A DNA stretch of 64,000 nucleotides from Stygiobacter sp. (GTDB taxonomy: Bacteria; Pseudomonadota; Alphaproteobacteria; Rhodospirillales; Magnetospirillaceae). This document shows positions 45,092 through 55,565 of the stretch, in pieces. Made by a program: the position numbers and the translations under genes. The notes under the pieces were generated by a model. It was given only the letters and a program-made list of their open reading frames with translations, was not told where the DNA came from and ran no database searches. The stretch spans positions 124,001 through 188,000 of the forward strand of contig VBWB01000005.1 of the NCBI GenBank assembly GCA_006218045.1, in the 5' to 3' direction. How positions within the stretch are numbered: position 1 is the stretch's first letter; every line of letters starts with the position of its first letter.

Positions 45092-48000
45092 TCAACCTCC
45101 ATCGGCCAAAGTCTTCAGTTGTCGATTGGCCACCACCAGCATGGACAGGTCCAAGTGCGGGGCGGCACGCAGTTCGGCCAGCAGCGAATCGGCGCGGGCG
45201 ACGTCGCCGCCATGGGTCTGGCTCCAGTCTTCCAGGGATTGCGCCCGGTTCAGGACCGAATGGGTGATGGCGCGCTGATGGGCGTGCAGATCCTCGGTGG
45301 CGGCGTTGACCGCCAGTTTCTGCCAATGGCCGCCGCTGACCAGTTTCTGCGCCGAGGCCCGCAGCCAGCCCAGACCGAAGCGTTGGCCGACCTGGAAATA
45401 CAATTGTCCGACCCGATCCACCGGTTGATCATGCTGTTGCGCCAACCGCACGATATCGGCGGCGGAAGCCAGCACGATCATGCCGCCGACACGGTTGGCC
45501 AGGGCGTCCGGCGCGCCTTGGGCGCCGTAATCCCGGCTGCGCGCAGTGACCGCTTCGGCCAGATCGGCGGGCAGGATGGCGGGGCCGGCGGTTTCCAGGG
45601 CGGTGATGCCCGGTTGCAGCGACCCGATGGCGGCACCGATGTCGAACGGCGCCGGCACGGTGCGCAGCACCCAGCCGGTGGCCCGTTCCAGCAGGCGGTT
45701 GGCCTCGGTCAGCATGGTGATTTGCAAACTGGCCGGGATGGTGCCGTCCAGGGCTTCGATCTCCTGCCACAAGGACCGCAGGCCATAGGCGTCGCGGGCG
45801 ACGATATAGGCCCGGGCGATCTCGGCCGGGCCGAAGCCGGTGCGGTCCATCATGTCGAGGACGAAACCCACCCCCACCCGGTTGATCATGGAATTGGTGA
45901 TTGCGGTGGCGACGATTTCGCGCCGCAACCGGTGTTGGCCGATCTGGGCAGAGAAGCGCTGCTGCAAGGCGGTGGGAAAATAGCGGGCCAGGTCGCGGGT
46001 CATGAAGGCATCGCCCGGCAGGTCGGATGCCATCACCGCATCGTGCAGCCAGATCTTGGCATAGGCCAGCAGCACCGACAGTTCCGGGCGGGTCAGGCCG
46101 CGACGGTGGGCGGCGCGCTCCACCAGGATGTCATCGGGGGGCAGATATTCGATGGCGCGGTCCAGGCGACCGGCTTTTTCCAGCAGGCGCATGAAACGGC
46201 TCTGGCCATCGAGCAGTTCGACACCGCCGGCTTCCATTACCGACAGCGCCTGGGTTTGCAGATAATTGTCCCGCAACACCAGGGCGGCCACTTCGTCGGT
46301 CATCGAGGCCAGCAACTGGTCGCGTTGCTTTTGCGTCAGGTCGCCACTGTCCACCACCTCGTTCAGCAGGATCTTGATGTTGACCTCGTGGTCCGAGGTA
46401 TCGACGCCGGCGGAATTGTCGATGGCGTCGGTGTTGAGGCGGATGCCGTTCTGGGCCATCTCCACCCGTCCGCGCTGGGTCACCCCCAGATTGGCGCCTT
46501 CGCCCACCACCTTGGCGCGGATGGCGCGGCCATCGAGGCGGATGGCATCGTTGGCGCGGTCGCCGACCTCGGCGTGGCTTTCGTCATGGGCCTTGATATA
46601 GGTGCCGATACCGCCGAAGAACAGCAGATCGACCGGGGTGGCCAGCAGAACGCGGATCAACTCGGTCGGTGTCAGGCTGGGCTTGTCGATGCCGAGGCGC
46701 GCGGCCATTTCGGCACTGATGGCGATGGCCTTGGCCGACCGGGCGAAGATTCCGCCGCCTTGCGAGATCAGCGCCGGGTCATAGTCGCCCCAGGCCTTGA
46801 CCGCCTTGAACAGGCGTTGACGCTCGGTGTGGGCGCGGGGATCGGGATGGGGGTCGATGAAGATATGCGCGTGGTTGAAGGCGGCGATCAGGCGGGTATG
46901 GGGCGAGCACAGCATGGCATTGCCGAAGACGTCGCCGGACATGTCGCCGATACCGATGGCCGTGAAAGGGGTGGTTTGGGTGTCGATGCCGATTTCGCGG
47001 AAATGACGTTTCACCGCCTCCCAGGCGCCGCGCGCGGTGATGCCCATGACCTTGTGGTCATAGCCCTTGGACCCGCCCGAAGCGAAGGCGTCGCCCAGCC
47101 AGAAGCCGTATTCCAAGGACAGCGCGTTGGCGATATCGGAAAACGTGGCGGTGCCCTTGTCGGCGGCGACCACCAGATAGGGGTCGTCGCCGTCGCGCCG
47201 GACGATGCCCGCCGGCGGTACCACCTCGCCGCTTTGCAGGTTGTCGGTCAGGTCGAGCAGGCCGCGCATCATGGTCTGGTAGCAGGCGATGCCCTCGGCC
47301 AGCAGGGCCTCGCGTCCGCCATCCGTCGGTGGGCGTTTGACGACGAAACCGCCCTTGGCCCCCACCGGGACGATGACGGCGTTCTTGACCATCTGCGCCT
47401 TCATCAGGCCCAGGATCTCGGTGCGGAAATCGTCACGGCGGTCGGACCAACGGATGCCGCCGCGCGCCACCTTGCCGCCGCGCAGATGCACCGCCTCGAC
47501 CCGGGGGGAATAGACGAAGATTTCCACCTTGGGCCGGGGGAGCGGCAGATCGTCAATGGCGGTGGAGTCCAGCTTGAACGACATATAGTCGCGGCCCTGG
47601 AACCAGTTGGTGCGCAAGGTGGCGCCAATCAGGTTGAAGAAGCGGCGCAAGATGCGGTCGTCGTCGGCATTGGCCACCTGATCGAGCAAGGCCCTGGTCT
47701 GGCCTTCGACGAAACAGGCGTCGCCGCATCGGTGGTCGGGGTCGAACAAGGCCTTGAACCAGGCGACCAGGGCCGCCGCCTGGGCCGGATTGTCGAACAG
47801 CGCCCGCTCCACATAGCTTTGCGACAGGGTCGATCCGGCCTGACGCAGATATTTGGCGTAGGCGCGCAGGATCACTACCTCGCGCCAGGGCAGGGCCGCG
47901 GCCAGCACCAGCCGGTTGAAGCCGTCGCTTTCGGCATTGCCGCGCCAGATGGCGGCCAGGGCGGCCTCGAACACCGCGGCCCGCTGATCCAGGGCGATGG

Positions 48001-49855
48001 CGCTGCCATTGGCCGAATGGACCTGGAAATCGTGCAGCCAGAAGGATTGATCCAGGCCGGCGGCGCGGATTTCATGGGGGACTTCGGCGATGACCCGAAG
48101 CCCCATGGCCTCCAGAATGGGTAGAACGTCGGACAGCGCCACGGTATCGCCCCGGCGCAGCAGCTTCAGCCGCGCTTCATGCGCGGGGGCTTCCACCGGG
48201 CGGTAGAGGTTGAGGCAAATGTCTTCGTCGGCGGCGACGCGTTCCAGCCGCTCGACGTCGCCCAATGCCGCCAGCGGCATGTGGCGTTCGCGGTAGGCGG
48301 CGGGAAAGCCGTCGCGCCAGCGTCGGGCCAGGGTCAGGCCGCGCCCCTCGCCCAGTTCGTGGATCAAAATGTCCTGGAGGTGATCGCCCCACGAGCGGGT
48401 GGCGAGGGCGATGCGGTTTTCCAACTCGCCCACATCCACGGGACTGGCAGAGCCCCCCCGGGTTCGCACCAGCAGGTGCAGCCGGGCCAGCGGTCCGTCG
48501 GCGACCTGGGTGTAATAGGCGTCCAGACTGCCGTCATAGGCCTGTTCGAGGATGCGGGTGACGGTCAGACGCATGGGGGTGTCGTAGCGGTCGCGCGGCA
48601 GATAGACCAGGCACGAGACGAAGCGGGAAAAATCGTCGTGGCGGACGAACAGGGCGACGCGCGGACGATCCTGGATGCGCAAGATGCCCAAGGCGATGCG
48701 GTACAGCAAATCCTCGGAAATCTGGAACAATTCGTCGCGCGGATAGGTTTCCAGGATGTTGGTCAGCGCCTTGGCATCGTGGCTGTGGCGGGGGAAGTCG
48801 GCGCGGGCTTCGACCCGGCTGACTTTTTGCCGCAAAAGCGGGATCGCCGCCGGATTGCGGGTATAGGCGACCGAGGTGAACAGGCCGACAAAGGCATGCA
48901 GGGCCACCACCCGTCCTTGATCGTCGCAATATTTGACGCCGATGACGTCCATGTGGGCGGGACGGTGGACGCGGGACGGGTTGACCGATTTGGTCACCAG
49001 CAACAGCCCCGACGCATTGAGGAAGGCGCGGATCTCGTCGGGCATGGCCGCCAGGGCGATGGAATCGTCGAACACCATGACACTGTCGTCGCGCAGGATG
49101 CCCAGGCTTTCGCCGCCCTCGGCGACCACCGGCGCCTGTTGCGGCCCCGACAGAATGAAATGGCGATAGCCCAGGAAGGTGAAATGGTCGTCATGCAGCC
49201 AGTCGAGAAAGGCGACGTCTTCGGCGACGTCGTCGGTGGCGGTGGTGCCGGCATGGGCGGGCAGGCCGGTGGCCACGGTCTTGATGCAGTCGCGCATGGC
49301 GCGCCAATCGACGACGGTGTTGCGCACTTCGGCCAGGATTGCGGTCAGTTGCCGGCAAATCTCGGCGTGCCGGACCGCATCCTGGCGGTCCACCTGGATA
49401 TGCATGATCGATTCGGCCCGGCCATCGCCCAGACCGGTCAACCGACCGTCCCCGTCGCGGCCCACCAGCAGGATCGGATGGATCAACTGGTGGATGCCGA
49501 TAGTGTTCGCCGCCAGCCGCATGGCGATGGAATCGAGCAGGAACGGCATGTCGTCGTTGATGATCTCGATGACCGAGTGGGACGAGGTCCAGCCGTGGCT
49601 TTCCAGGTCGGGATTGTACATGCGGATGGCGGCGGTGCCAGGGGGGCGCTGTTGCATGAAGCTCAACAGGCCAATGGTGATGGCGAAGAACTGGTGGCCG
49701 TCCTGCGCTTCCAGATCGGCGGCGGGCAGGCCCGCCAACAAAGCCTGGGCCAGGGCCCGGCTGTGGATGGCGCGTTCGCCTTCCAGATGCTTATGGATAA
49801 TGGCGGCGATATCGTCGGCCAAGGTCGAGCGCAAATAATCAGAACTGTGATTCAT
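45092..49855 (-). CDS. gdhZ: NAD-specific glutamate dehydrogenase, large (about 180 kDa) type
   Basis: 1587 residues, the usual size for the large class of bacterial NAD-glutamate dehydrogenases. The catalytic core lies in the C-terminal half: VIVPVGAKGGFVVKR with the active lysine near residue 850 and GIGDMSGDVFGNAM as the NAD loop near 985. The long N-terminal half holds ACT-like regulatory segments. It deaminates glutamate to 2-oxoglutarate, NADH and ammonia. Of two in-frame ATGs (49864 and 49855) the latter is chosen, since AGGGG is flush with the former but 9 bases from the latter. Single-gene unit between gmhA and holA. Confidence 0.92.
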   Translation of the reverse strand: MNHSSDYLRSTLADDIAAIIHKHLEGERAIHSRALAQALLAGLPAADLEAQDGHQFFAITIGLLSFMQQRPPGTAAIRMYNPDLESHGWTSSHSVIEIINDDMPFLLDSIAMRLAANTIGIHQLIHPILLVGRDGDGRLTGLGDGRAESIMHIQVDRQDAVRHAEICRQLTAILAEVRNTVVDWRAMRDCIKTVATGLPAHAGTTATDDVAEDVAFLDWLHDDHFTFLGYRHFILSGPQQAPVVAEGGESLGILRDDSVMVFDDSIALAAMPDEIRAFLNASGLLLVTKSVNPSRVHRPAHMDVIGVKYCDDQGRVVALHAFVGLFTSVAYTRNPAAIPLLRQKVSRVEARADFPRHSHDAKALTNILETYPRDELFQISEDLLYRIALGILRIQDRPRVALFVRHDDFSRFVSCLVYLPRDRYDTPMRLTVTRILEQAYDGSLDAYYTQVADGPLARLHLLVRTRGGSASPVDVGELENRIALATRSWGDHLQDILIHELGEGRGLTLARRWRDGFPAAYRERHMPLAALGDVERLERVAADEDICLNLYRPVEAPAHEARLKLLRRGDTVALSDVLPILEAMGLRVIAEVPHEIRAAGLDQSFWLHDFQVHSANGSAIALDQRAAVFEAALAAIWRGNAESDGFNRLVLAAALPWREVVILRAYAKYLRQAGSTLSQSYVERALFDNPAQAAALVAWFKALFDPDHRCGDACFVEGQTRALLDQVANADDDRILRRFFNLIGATLRTNWFQGRDYMSFKLDSTAIDDLPLPRPKVEIFVYSPRVEAVHLRGGKVARGGIRWSDRRDDFRTEILGLMKAQMVKNAVIVPVGAKGGFVVKRPPTDGGREALLAEGIACYQTMMRGLLDLTDNLQSGEVVPPAGIVRRDGDDPYLVVAADKGTATFSDIANALSLEYGFWLGDAFASGGSKGYDHKVMGITARGAWEAVKRHFREIGIDTQTTPFTAIGIGDMSGDVFGNAMLCSPHTRLIAAFNHAHIFIDPHPDPRAHTERQRLFKAVKAWGDYDPALISQGGGIFARSAKAIAISAEMAARLGIDKPSLTPTELIRVLLATPVDLLFFGGIGTYIKAHDESHAEVGDRANDAIRLDGRAIRAKVVGEGANLGVTQRGRVEMAQNGIRLNTDAIDNSAGVDTSDHEVNIKILLNEVVDSGDLTQKQRDQLLASMTDEVAALVLRDNYLQTQALSVMEAGGVELLDGQSRFMRLLEKAGRLDRAIEYLPPDDILVERAAHRRGLTRPELSVLLAYAKIWLHDAVMASDLPGDAFMTRDLARYFPTALQQRFSAQIGQHRLRREIVATAITNSMINRVGVGFVLDMMDRTGFGPAEIARAYIVARDAYGLRSLWQEIEALDGTIPASLQITMLTEANRLLERATGWVLRTVPAPFDIGAAIGSLQPGITALETAGPAILPADLAEAVTARSRDYGAQGAPDALANRVGGMIVLASAADIVRLAQQHDQPVDRVGQLYFQVGQRFGLGWLRASAQKLVSGGHWQKLAVNAATEDLHAHQRAITHSVLNRAQSLEDWSQTHGGDVARADSLLAELRAAPHLDLSMLVVANRQLKTLADGG

Positions 49856-49928
49856 GGACGCCATCCCCTGGTCAGGCCTTTTCCATTAGGTGGCTTTTGC
49901 CAGGGGATTTCAACAGGGGGGTAACCTC

Positions 49929-50954
49929 TTATTTACCGCGGCCCGCCGCCCGGCACAGGGCCATGATGGCGCGGGAACATATTTCCTCTGCCGGCATGCC
50001 GGTGCTTTTGCAGTCCATTTCCGCTTCGATCAGTCGTTCCAATGCCTGTCCGGCCCGTTCGGCCGACCAGCGTGACAATTGACGGCGGAAGCGGTCGGCG
50101 GCCTTGAAGATCACCGGCGGTTTCAGCGCGCTCATGGCCTGATCGGCGGATTTTCCCTGGGCCATGGTGCCCGCGGCCAGATGCAGGCGCTGGAAATGGC
50201 GCGACAACGCGCGCAGCACCGCCACCGGGTTGGTGCCCTCGCGGGTGAGGCGGTCCAGCACCCGCTGGGCGGTGGCGTGGTCACCGTCGGCGGTGGCCAG
50301 CGACAGGTCGTCCATGGACAAGGCGGCGGTGTCGCCGATGCAATTGATGGCATCCTCCAGGCCGATACGGCCCGGCCCGCCCATGTACAGCGCCAGTTTC
50401 TGCAATTCTGCCCTGGTCAGCCGGCGGTCGCCGCCCAGATGATCCATCAAGAACGACATGGCATCGGCTTCAGCGGTCAGGCCGTTGGCTTTCAGTTCCT
50501 CGGCGATGACCTGTTGCAGGCTGGCCCCTTCATCGCCGTAACTGGCCAGGGCTACGGCATTGGCGGCGCCCTCGAACAGCTTGCGCAAACTGGAGCGCGG
50601 CCCCAATTCGCCAGCCTCGACGATGACCATGGCATCGCCGATGGGATGGTCGAGGAAGCTTTGGAACAAGGATGACAGGGTGTCGCTGGCGTCGCGTACC
50701 ATCACCACCCGGCGTCCGCCGGTCAGGGCCATGGCCGCCGCCTCGTCGGCCAAGCGGGCCGGGTCGTCCTTGAGGGCGGCGGCGGTTAACTCGGCGACGC
50801 GGAAGGGATCGTTGAGGTCGGGCAGAACCGTCTTGGCCAGTTTGACCGCGCGTTCGCGCACCAGACCGTTATCGGGGCCGAACGCCAAGATGGCCCGCAT
50901 GGCCGGATCGGGGACACGGAGGAAAGCCTCGGCTTTCTGGCCCGACAGCTTCAC
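49929..50954 (-). CDS. holA: DNA polymerase III delta subunit
   Basis: 341 residues, typical length. FGPDNGLVRERA near residue 30 and DASDTLSSLF follow the AAA+-like clamp-loader delta pattern. It opens the beta sliding clamp in the clamp-loader complex. It overlaps lptE by 4 bases, the conserved leuS-lptE-holA arrangement. Confidence 0.88.
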   Translation of the reverse strand: MKLSGQKAEAFLRVPDPAMRAILAFGPDNGLVRERAVKLAKTVLPDLNDPFRVAELTAAALKDDPARLADEAAAMALTGGRRVVMVRDASDTLSSLFQSFLDHPIGDAMVIVEAGELGPRSSLRKLFEGAANAVALASYGDEGASLQQVIAEELKANGLTAEADAMSFLMDHLGGDRRLTRAELQKLALYMGGPGRIGLEDAINCIGDTAALSMDDLSLATADGDHATAQRVLDRLTREGTNPVAVLRALSRHFQRLHLAAGTMAQGKSADQAMSALKPPVIFKAADRFRRQLSRWSAERAGQALERLIEAEMDCKSTGMPAEEICSRAIMALCRAAGRGK

Positions 50955-51481
50955 GGATCAACCTTGCGCGGGATCTTGCCGTTGGCGAAATAGGTGGCGA
51001 TCTGGGTGCGGATATCCTCGGCCAGATCGGTCAATGCGCGGTTTTCGGCGTCGCGTTCCACCGCCGTGCTGCCATAGGTGGGGCCGAGCAGGCGATAACT
51101 GACGATGCTGCGGCTGTTGCCGGAAAAAGACGACTTGTCGTTGTTGAGACCGGCCAGTTGGAAGGTCGCGGTGATGAACAGGCGGCCCAGGGATGCCTTG
51201 CCGTCGCTGCGTTCCGCCATGTTTTCCTGGCTGGAGGTGAGCTTGACCTCAAGCACATGAGTGCTGCGTCCCGGCTCGCCCAGCGGGTTCAGGCGGCTGA
51301 CCAGGGCGTTGCGCAGAATCTGGCCCTGGCGGTCCTCGATTCCGGCGATACGGATTCCGGCCAGTTCCTCGGCTACCGCGCTGGTCTGGGCGCCACGCTT
51401 GGCATACATGGGCTCGAAGCCGCAGCCCGCCAGGCCCAGCGTCAAGATACCCGCCATCAGAACACTCTTAGACCACCACAT
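50951..51481 (-). CDS. lptE: LPS-assembly lipoprotein LptE
   Basis: 176 residues. Lipoprotein signal with lysine at residue 5 and lipobox LAGC at 17-20, so Cys20 should be lipidated and the protein held at the outer membrane. GFEPMYA after it is typical of alphaproteobacterial LptE. It plugs LptD and helps insert lipopolysaccharide. The start at 51481 gives a proper signal peptide and overlaps leuS by 14 bases; an ATG at 51457 has a better ribosome site but leaves no charged N-region. Confidence 0.82.
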   Translation of the reverse strand: MWWSKSVLMAGILTLGLAGCGFEPMYAKRGAQTSAVAEELAGIRIAGIEDRQGQILRNALVSRLNPLGEPGRSTHVLEVKLTSSQENMAERSDGKASLGRLFITATFQLAGLNNDKSSFSGNSRSIVSYRLLGPTYGSTAVERDAENRALTDLAEDIRTQIATYFANGKIPRKVDP

Positions 51482-54044
51482 TGACGATCCGGTTCGCTAC
51501 CACCACCACCTTGCGCGGCGGCTTGCCTGACATTGCCGTGATCACGGCCTCTTGCGCAAGCGCTGTTTCCTCGGCCAGCGTGGCGTCGCAATCCTTGGGC
51601 AGCTCAATGGTGGCGCGCAGCTTGCCATTGACCTGGACGGCGATGGTGACGCTGTCCTCCACCAAAAGCGCCGCTTCCGCCAGCGGCCAGGCCGTGTCGA
51701 CCACCGGCTGGGGGTGGCCCAGTTCCTGCCAGATTTCCTCGGCCAGATGCGGCATCATCGGCGCGACCAGCAGGGCCGCGCTTTCCAGGCCTTCGCGCAA
51801 TACCCAGCCATCGCCGGCGCTTTCCGTCTTGAAATCGCCGAGCGCATTGGTCAACTCGCGGATGCGGGCCACCGCCTTGTTGAAATGGAAGCGATCGAGA
51901 TCGTCGGAAACGGCGGCGATGGTCTTGTGAATCTGACGGCGCAGTTTGGTTGCCGCCTCGCCCAGATCGGGCATGATGGTGCCGGCTTCGGGCAGCGAAT
52001 CCACCGCCAGCGCGGTCAGCCGCCACAGGCGGTTGACATAGCGCCAAGCGCCGTCGATACCGGCCTCGGTCCATTCCAGGTCGCGTTCCGGCGGGCTGTC
52101 CGACAGCATGAACAGCCGCGCGGTATCGGCGCCATAGGTGGCGATGATATGGGCGGGATCGACCACGTTGCGCTTGGACTTGGACATCTTTTCCGAGCGG
52201 CCCAAGGCGACGGTCTTGCCGGTCTGGGCATGGAGCAGACCACCGCCCTCACCCTTGACCACCTCGTCCGGATAGAGCCAGGCGCCGGCCTCGTCCTTGT
52301 AGGTCTCGTGGCAGACCATGCCCTGGGTCAAGAGGCCGGCGAAAGGTTCCTTGACCCCGAGATAGCCGCAGGTCTTGAGCGCACGGGTGAAGAAGCGTGA
52401 GTACAAAAGATGCAGCACCGCGTGTTCGATGCCGCCGATATATTGGTCCACCGACATCCAGTAATCGGCCGCCGCGCGGTCGAAGGCGACGTCGGCGCGA
52501 TTGGGAGAGCAATAGCGGGCGAAATACCACGACGATTCGAAGAAGGTGTCGAAGGTGTCGGTCTCGCGCCGCGCCGGCTTGCCGCAACAGGGGCAGGCGA
52601 CGTTCTTCCAGGTCGGGTGGTGGTCCAGCGGGTTGCCGGGCTTGTCGAAGCTGACATCCTCGGGCAGGCGCACCGGCAGGTCGGCCTCGGGCACCGGCAC
52701 CGGGCCGCAGCCGTCGCAATGGATGATGGGGATCGGGCAGCCCCAATAACGCTGGCGCGACACGCCCCAGTCGCGCAGGCGCCAGTTGACGGTCTTTTCA
52801 CCGATCTTGCCGCCTTCGATGCGGGCGATGGCGGCGGCCTTGGCGGCGGGCACGTCCAATCCGTCGAGGAAGTCCGAATTGAACAACGTTCCGTCACCGC
52901 AATAAGCCTCGTCGCCCACTTGGTAGCTGGCGGCATCGGCCTCGGCGGGCAGCACCACCGGCGTGACCGTCAGGCCGTATTTACGGGCGAAATCCAGATC
53001 GCGCTGGTCGTGGGCGGGGCAGCCGAAAATGGCGCCCGAGCCGTATTCCATCAAGACGAAATTGGCGACATAGACGGGAAGTTCCCACCCCGGAACGAAA
53101 GGGTGCAAGGCCTTGAGGCCGGTATCCATGCCCCTTTTTTCCGCCGCTTCCACCACCGCTTCCGAGGTGCCCATGCGGTTGCATTCGGCGATGAACCCGG
53201 CCAAAGCCGGGTTGTGGGCGGCCAGTTCGGCGGCCAGCGGATGATTGGGGGAAATGGCCAGGAAGGCGGCGCCGAACAAGGTGTCGGGACGGGTGGTGAA
53301 GATGTCCAGGCGGTCGTCGCGGCCCAACAGGGTCCAGCTCAGCCGTGCGCCTTCGCTGCGACCGATCCAGTTTTCCTGCATGATGCGCACGCGCTCGGGC
53401 CAGCGGTCCAGGGTCTGCAAGCTGTCCAGCAGATCGTCGGCGAAGGCGGTGATCTTCAGGAACCATTGCGACAGCAGCCGCTTTTCCACCAAGGCGCCGG
53501 AGCGCCAGCCGCGGCCGTCGATGACCTGCTCATTGGCCAGCACGGTGTTTTCCACCGGATCCCAATTGACCCAGGATTCCTTGCGATAGACCAGCCCGGC
53601 TTTCAGGAAATCCAGGAACATCTTTTGTTCGTGGCGGTAATAGTCCGGCTCGCAGGTGGCCAGCTCGCGGCTCCAGTCATAGGACAGGCCCATGGACTTC
53701 AATTGCTCGCGCATGGCGGCGATGTTCTCGCGCGTCCACTTGGCCGGATGCACGCCGCGTTCGATGGCGGCGTTTTCCGCCGGCAGGCCGAAGGCGTCCC
53801 AGCCCATGGGGTGCAGCACGTTGAAGCCGCGGGCGCGCTTGTAGCGGGCCACCACGTCGCCCAGGGCGTAATTGCGCACATGGCCCATATGGATGCGGCC
53901 CGACGGATAGGGAAACATCTCGAGGACGAAATATTTCGGGCGCGACGGATCTTCGGTGGCCAGGAAGGACTGGCGGTCCTCCCACGTCTTCTGCCACTTG
54001 GCCTCGGTTTCCTTGACGTTATAACGCTCGTCGGTGCGCGACAT
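51468..54044 (-). CDS. leuS: Leucyl-tRNA synthetase
   Basis: 858 residues, standard length. HMGH in place of HIGH near residue 52, an editing (CP1) domain in the middle, a CPCCGK zinc-like pair near 470 and EKMSKSK near 620. It charges tRNA-Leu and edits mis-charged isoleucine or norvaline. First gene of the leuS-lptE-holA unit. Confidence 0.96.
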   Translation of the reverse strand: MSRTDERYNVKETEAKWQKTWEDRQSFLATEDPSRPKYFVLEMFPYPSGRIHMGHVRNYALGDVVARYKRARGFNVLHPMGWDAFGLPAENAAIERGVHPAKWTRENIAAMREQLKSMGLSYDWSRELATCEPDYYRHEQKMFLDFLKAGLVYRKESWVNWDPVENTVLANEQVIDGRGWRSGALVEKRLLSQWFLKITAFADDLLDSLQTLDRWPERVRIMQENWIGRSEGARLSWTLLGRDDRLDIFTTRPDTLFGAAFLAISPNHPLAAELAAHNPALAGFIAECNRMGTSEAVVEAAEKRGMDTGLKALHPFVPGWELPVYVANFVLMEYGSGAIFGCPAHDQRDLDFARKYGLTVTPVVLPAEADAASYQVGDEAYCGDGTLFNSDFLDGLDVPAAKAAAIARIEGGKIGEKTVNWRLRDWGVSRQRYWGCPIPIIHCDGCGPVPVPEADLPVRLPEDVSFDKPGNPLDHHPTWKNVACPCCGKPARRETDTFDTFFESSWYFARYCSPNRADVAFDRAAADYWMSVDQYIGGIEHAVLHLLYSRFFTRALKTCGYLGVKEPFAGLLTQGMVCHETYKDEAGAWLYPDEVVKGEGGGLLHAQTGKTVALGRSEKMSKSKRNVVDPAHIIATYGADTARLFMLSDSPPERDLEWTEAGIDGAWRYVNRLWRLTALAVDSLPEAGTIMPDLGEAATKLRRQIHKTIAAVSDDLDRFHFNKAVARIRELTNALGDFKTESAGDGWVLREGLESAALLVAPMMPHLAEEIWQELGHPQPVVDTAWPLAEAALLVEDSVTIAVQVNGKLRATIELPKDCDATLAEETALAQEAVITAMSGKPPRKVVVVANRIVNVVV

Positions 54045-54102
54045 GGCGGCCGGCCTATACTCTAGCTGAAATGAAAAGGTGAAGGGGGCGGACGCGCCGG
54101 CC

Positions 54103-54630
54103 CTATTCGGTGGAAACGATGCGCAATTGCCGCGCCCGGGTCAGGATGGCGTTTTCCATGTCGGTGGCCATCTTGGGCTCGACCCGGATATCCACCCACT
54201 GGCCCATGGAATCGCGGGCCTGCTTGAACACCGAGACCTTGACGCCGTCGGCGCGCAGCGCGCGGTCAAGGATGAAGACGTTCAGCTTGAAGCGCTCGTT
54301 GGGCGATTCGGGCAATTGGTACCAATCGGTGATGATGGTGCCGCCGAAAGGATCGGCCGAGGCGATGGGCATGAAGCCCAAGGTATCGAGCGAGGCGCGC
54401 CACAGGAAGGAATTGACGCCGATGCCGTCGCCGGTGCCTTCCCCCTTCTTCTTGTCGCCGAACATGCCCTCGGGGCCGAAGATGGTTTCCCGCTTTTCGT
54501 TGCCCATGCGGGGGGTGGTGTCGCCCTTTTGTCGGGTGGGGTAGACGGCCTGGCCACCCTCGCAAGCGCCAAGCGCAACCAAGGAGAACGCCAGGGCCAC
54601 GGCCGAGCTCGCCAAGCGGAAAGTTTTCAT
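54103..54630 (-). CDS. DUF3576 domain lipoprotein
   Basis: 175 residues from ATG 54630. Lipobox-like LGAC with Cys23, then a [18 protein letters not shown] core and the [18 protein letters not shown] end typical of DUF3576, a family common in Rhodospirillales and other alphaproteobacteria, often next to leuS. Role unknown; envelope location follows from the signal. It lies 58 bases upstream of leuS on the same strand. Confidence 0.83.
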   Translation of the reverse strand: MKTFRLASSAVALAFSLVALGACEGGQAVYPTRQKGDTTPRMGNEKRETIFGPEGMFGDKKKGEGTGDGIGVNSFLWRASLDTLGFMPIASADPFGGTIITDWYQLPESPNERFKLNVFILDRALRADGVKVSVFKQARDSMGQWVDIRVEPKMATDMENAILTRARQLRIVSTE

Positions 54631-54733
54631 TGTCGAATATACCCTAGTCATGCGCGCCAACCGCGCCGAAAGTCCGGCGCGGTTGGCAGAATGCACCCAT
54701 GGCAGGGGCGGCGGCAAGTCGCGTTTTTGAATC

Positions 54734-55423
54734 TCACGCCTTGGGGCGTTGCGAACAGGTCAACATGGCGTCGCGTTCGGCGTTCCACAGATCGGCATAG
54801 CCGCAATCGCGGTAATCGTCGAAATAAGGGCCGCCGATGGTGTAATGGATCAGCGACAGCTGGTCGACCGGCACTTCCGCGTCGTAATCGACCAGATGGC
54901 CCCAGCGGTGCGGCAATTCGCCGATCAGAGTGTCGTCGCCCAGCCACTTGAACTGGTGCAGATCCAGGCCGCTGGCGGTGTTGACGTAGTCCGGCGTCAG
55001 CGCCGCGCACTTGGCGTTGTTGAACAGCACGACGCTGGACCAGTTCTTCTTTTCGTACTTGGTCTGCACCGCGCCCAGGAATTTTTCGTCCTCGACCGGG
55101 CGGTGATCGTGCTTGATGACCTGGACGGCATATTTGTCATCGGCCAGGGCGAACAGGTTGGCCACGTCGTCCAGCACCAGCATGTCGCAATCGATGAACA
55201 GCGACCAGCCCTCATAATTGGACAGATGCGGGGTGAGGAAGCGGGAAAAGGAGAAATCGGTGGATTGCAGGGGGTTGCGCTCGCGCCACATCTTGCCACC
55301 CAACTGGTTCAAGGTCAGCGGGATCACCGCCGTCGGCTGGCTGGCGCGACGCAGGATCGAGTATTGCAGGACGTTATAGGCGACCGCTTCGCGCGGGTCG
55401 AAGCCGATGAAAATGCGCAGCAT
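54734..55423 (-). CDS. Glycosyltransferase, GT8-like (nucleotide-diphospho-sugar transferase fold)
   Basis: 229 residues from ATG 55423, preceded by GGGAGGGGG. FIGFDPREAVAY at 5-16 and the metal-binding DCDM near residue 82 mark a GT-A fold; VVLFNNAK and LIHYTIGGPYF near 129 and 197 fit GT8-like enzymes. It would transfer a hexose to an unknown acceptor. Single-gene unit, divergent from the TPR gene. Confidence 0.75.
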   Translation of the reverse strand: MLRIFIGFDPREAVAYNVLQYSILRRASQPTAVIPLTLNQLGGKMWRERNPLQSTDFSFSRFLTPHLSNYEGWSLFIDCDMLVLDDVANLFALADDKYAVQVIKHDHRPVEDEKFLGAVQTKYEKKNWSSVVLFNNAKCAALTPDYVNTASGLDLHQFKWLGDDTLIGELPHRWGHLVDYDAEVPVDQLSLIHYTIGGPYFDDYRDCGYADLWNAERDAMLTCSQRPKA

Positions 55424-55565
55424 GGGAATCCCCCTCCCGGTAAGTCCATAACCGTGGCCGGCATCTAACTCCATCGTATGGCCCGGTACAAGGCGAAAGC
55501 GGCAAGTTGCAACGATTCCAGGGCTCTTGTAGTGTGCCCACGGCTTTTTGAGCGGGGCGGGCGGC

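Noticed and set aside
45119..48124. A 1001-codon open frame opposite the glutamate dehydrogenase gene
   Set aside because: It is a codon-bias shadow in GC-rich DNA; the sequence is repetitive Gly/Gln/Asp with no domain, and the opposite strand holds a well-recognised enzyme.
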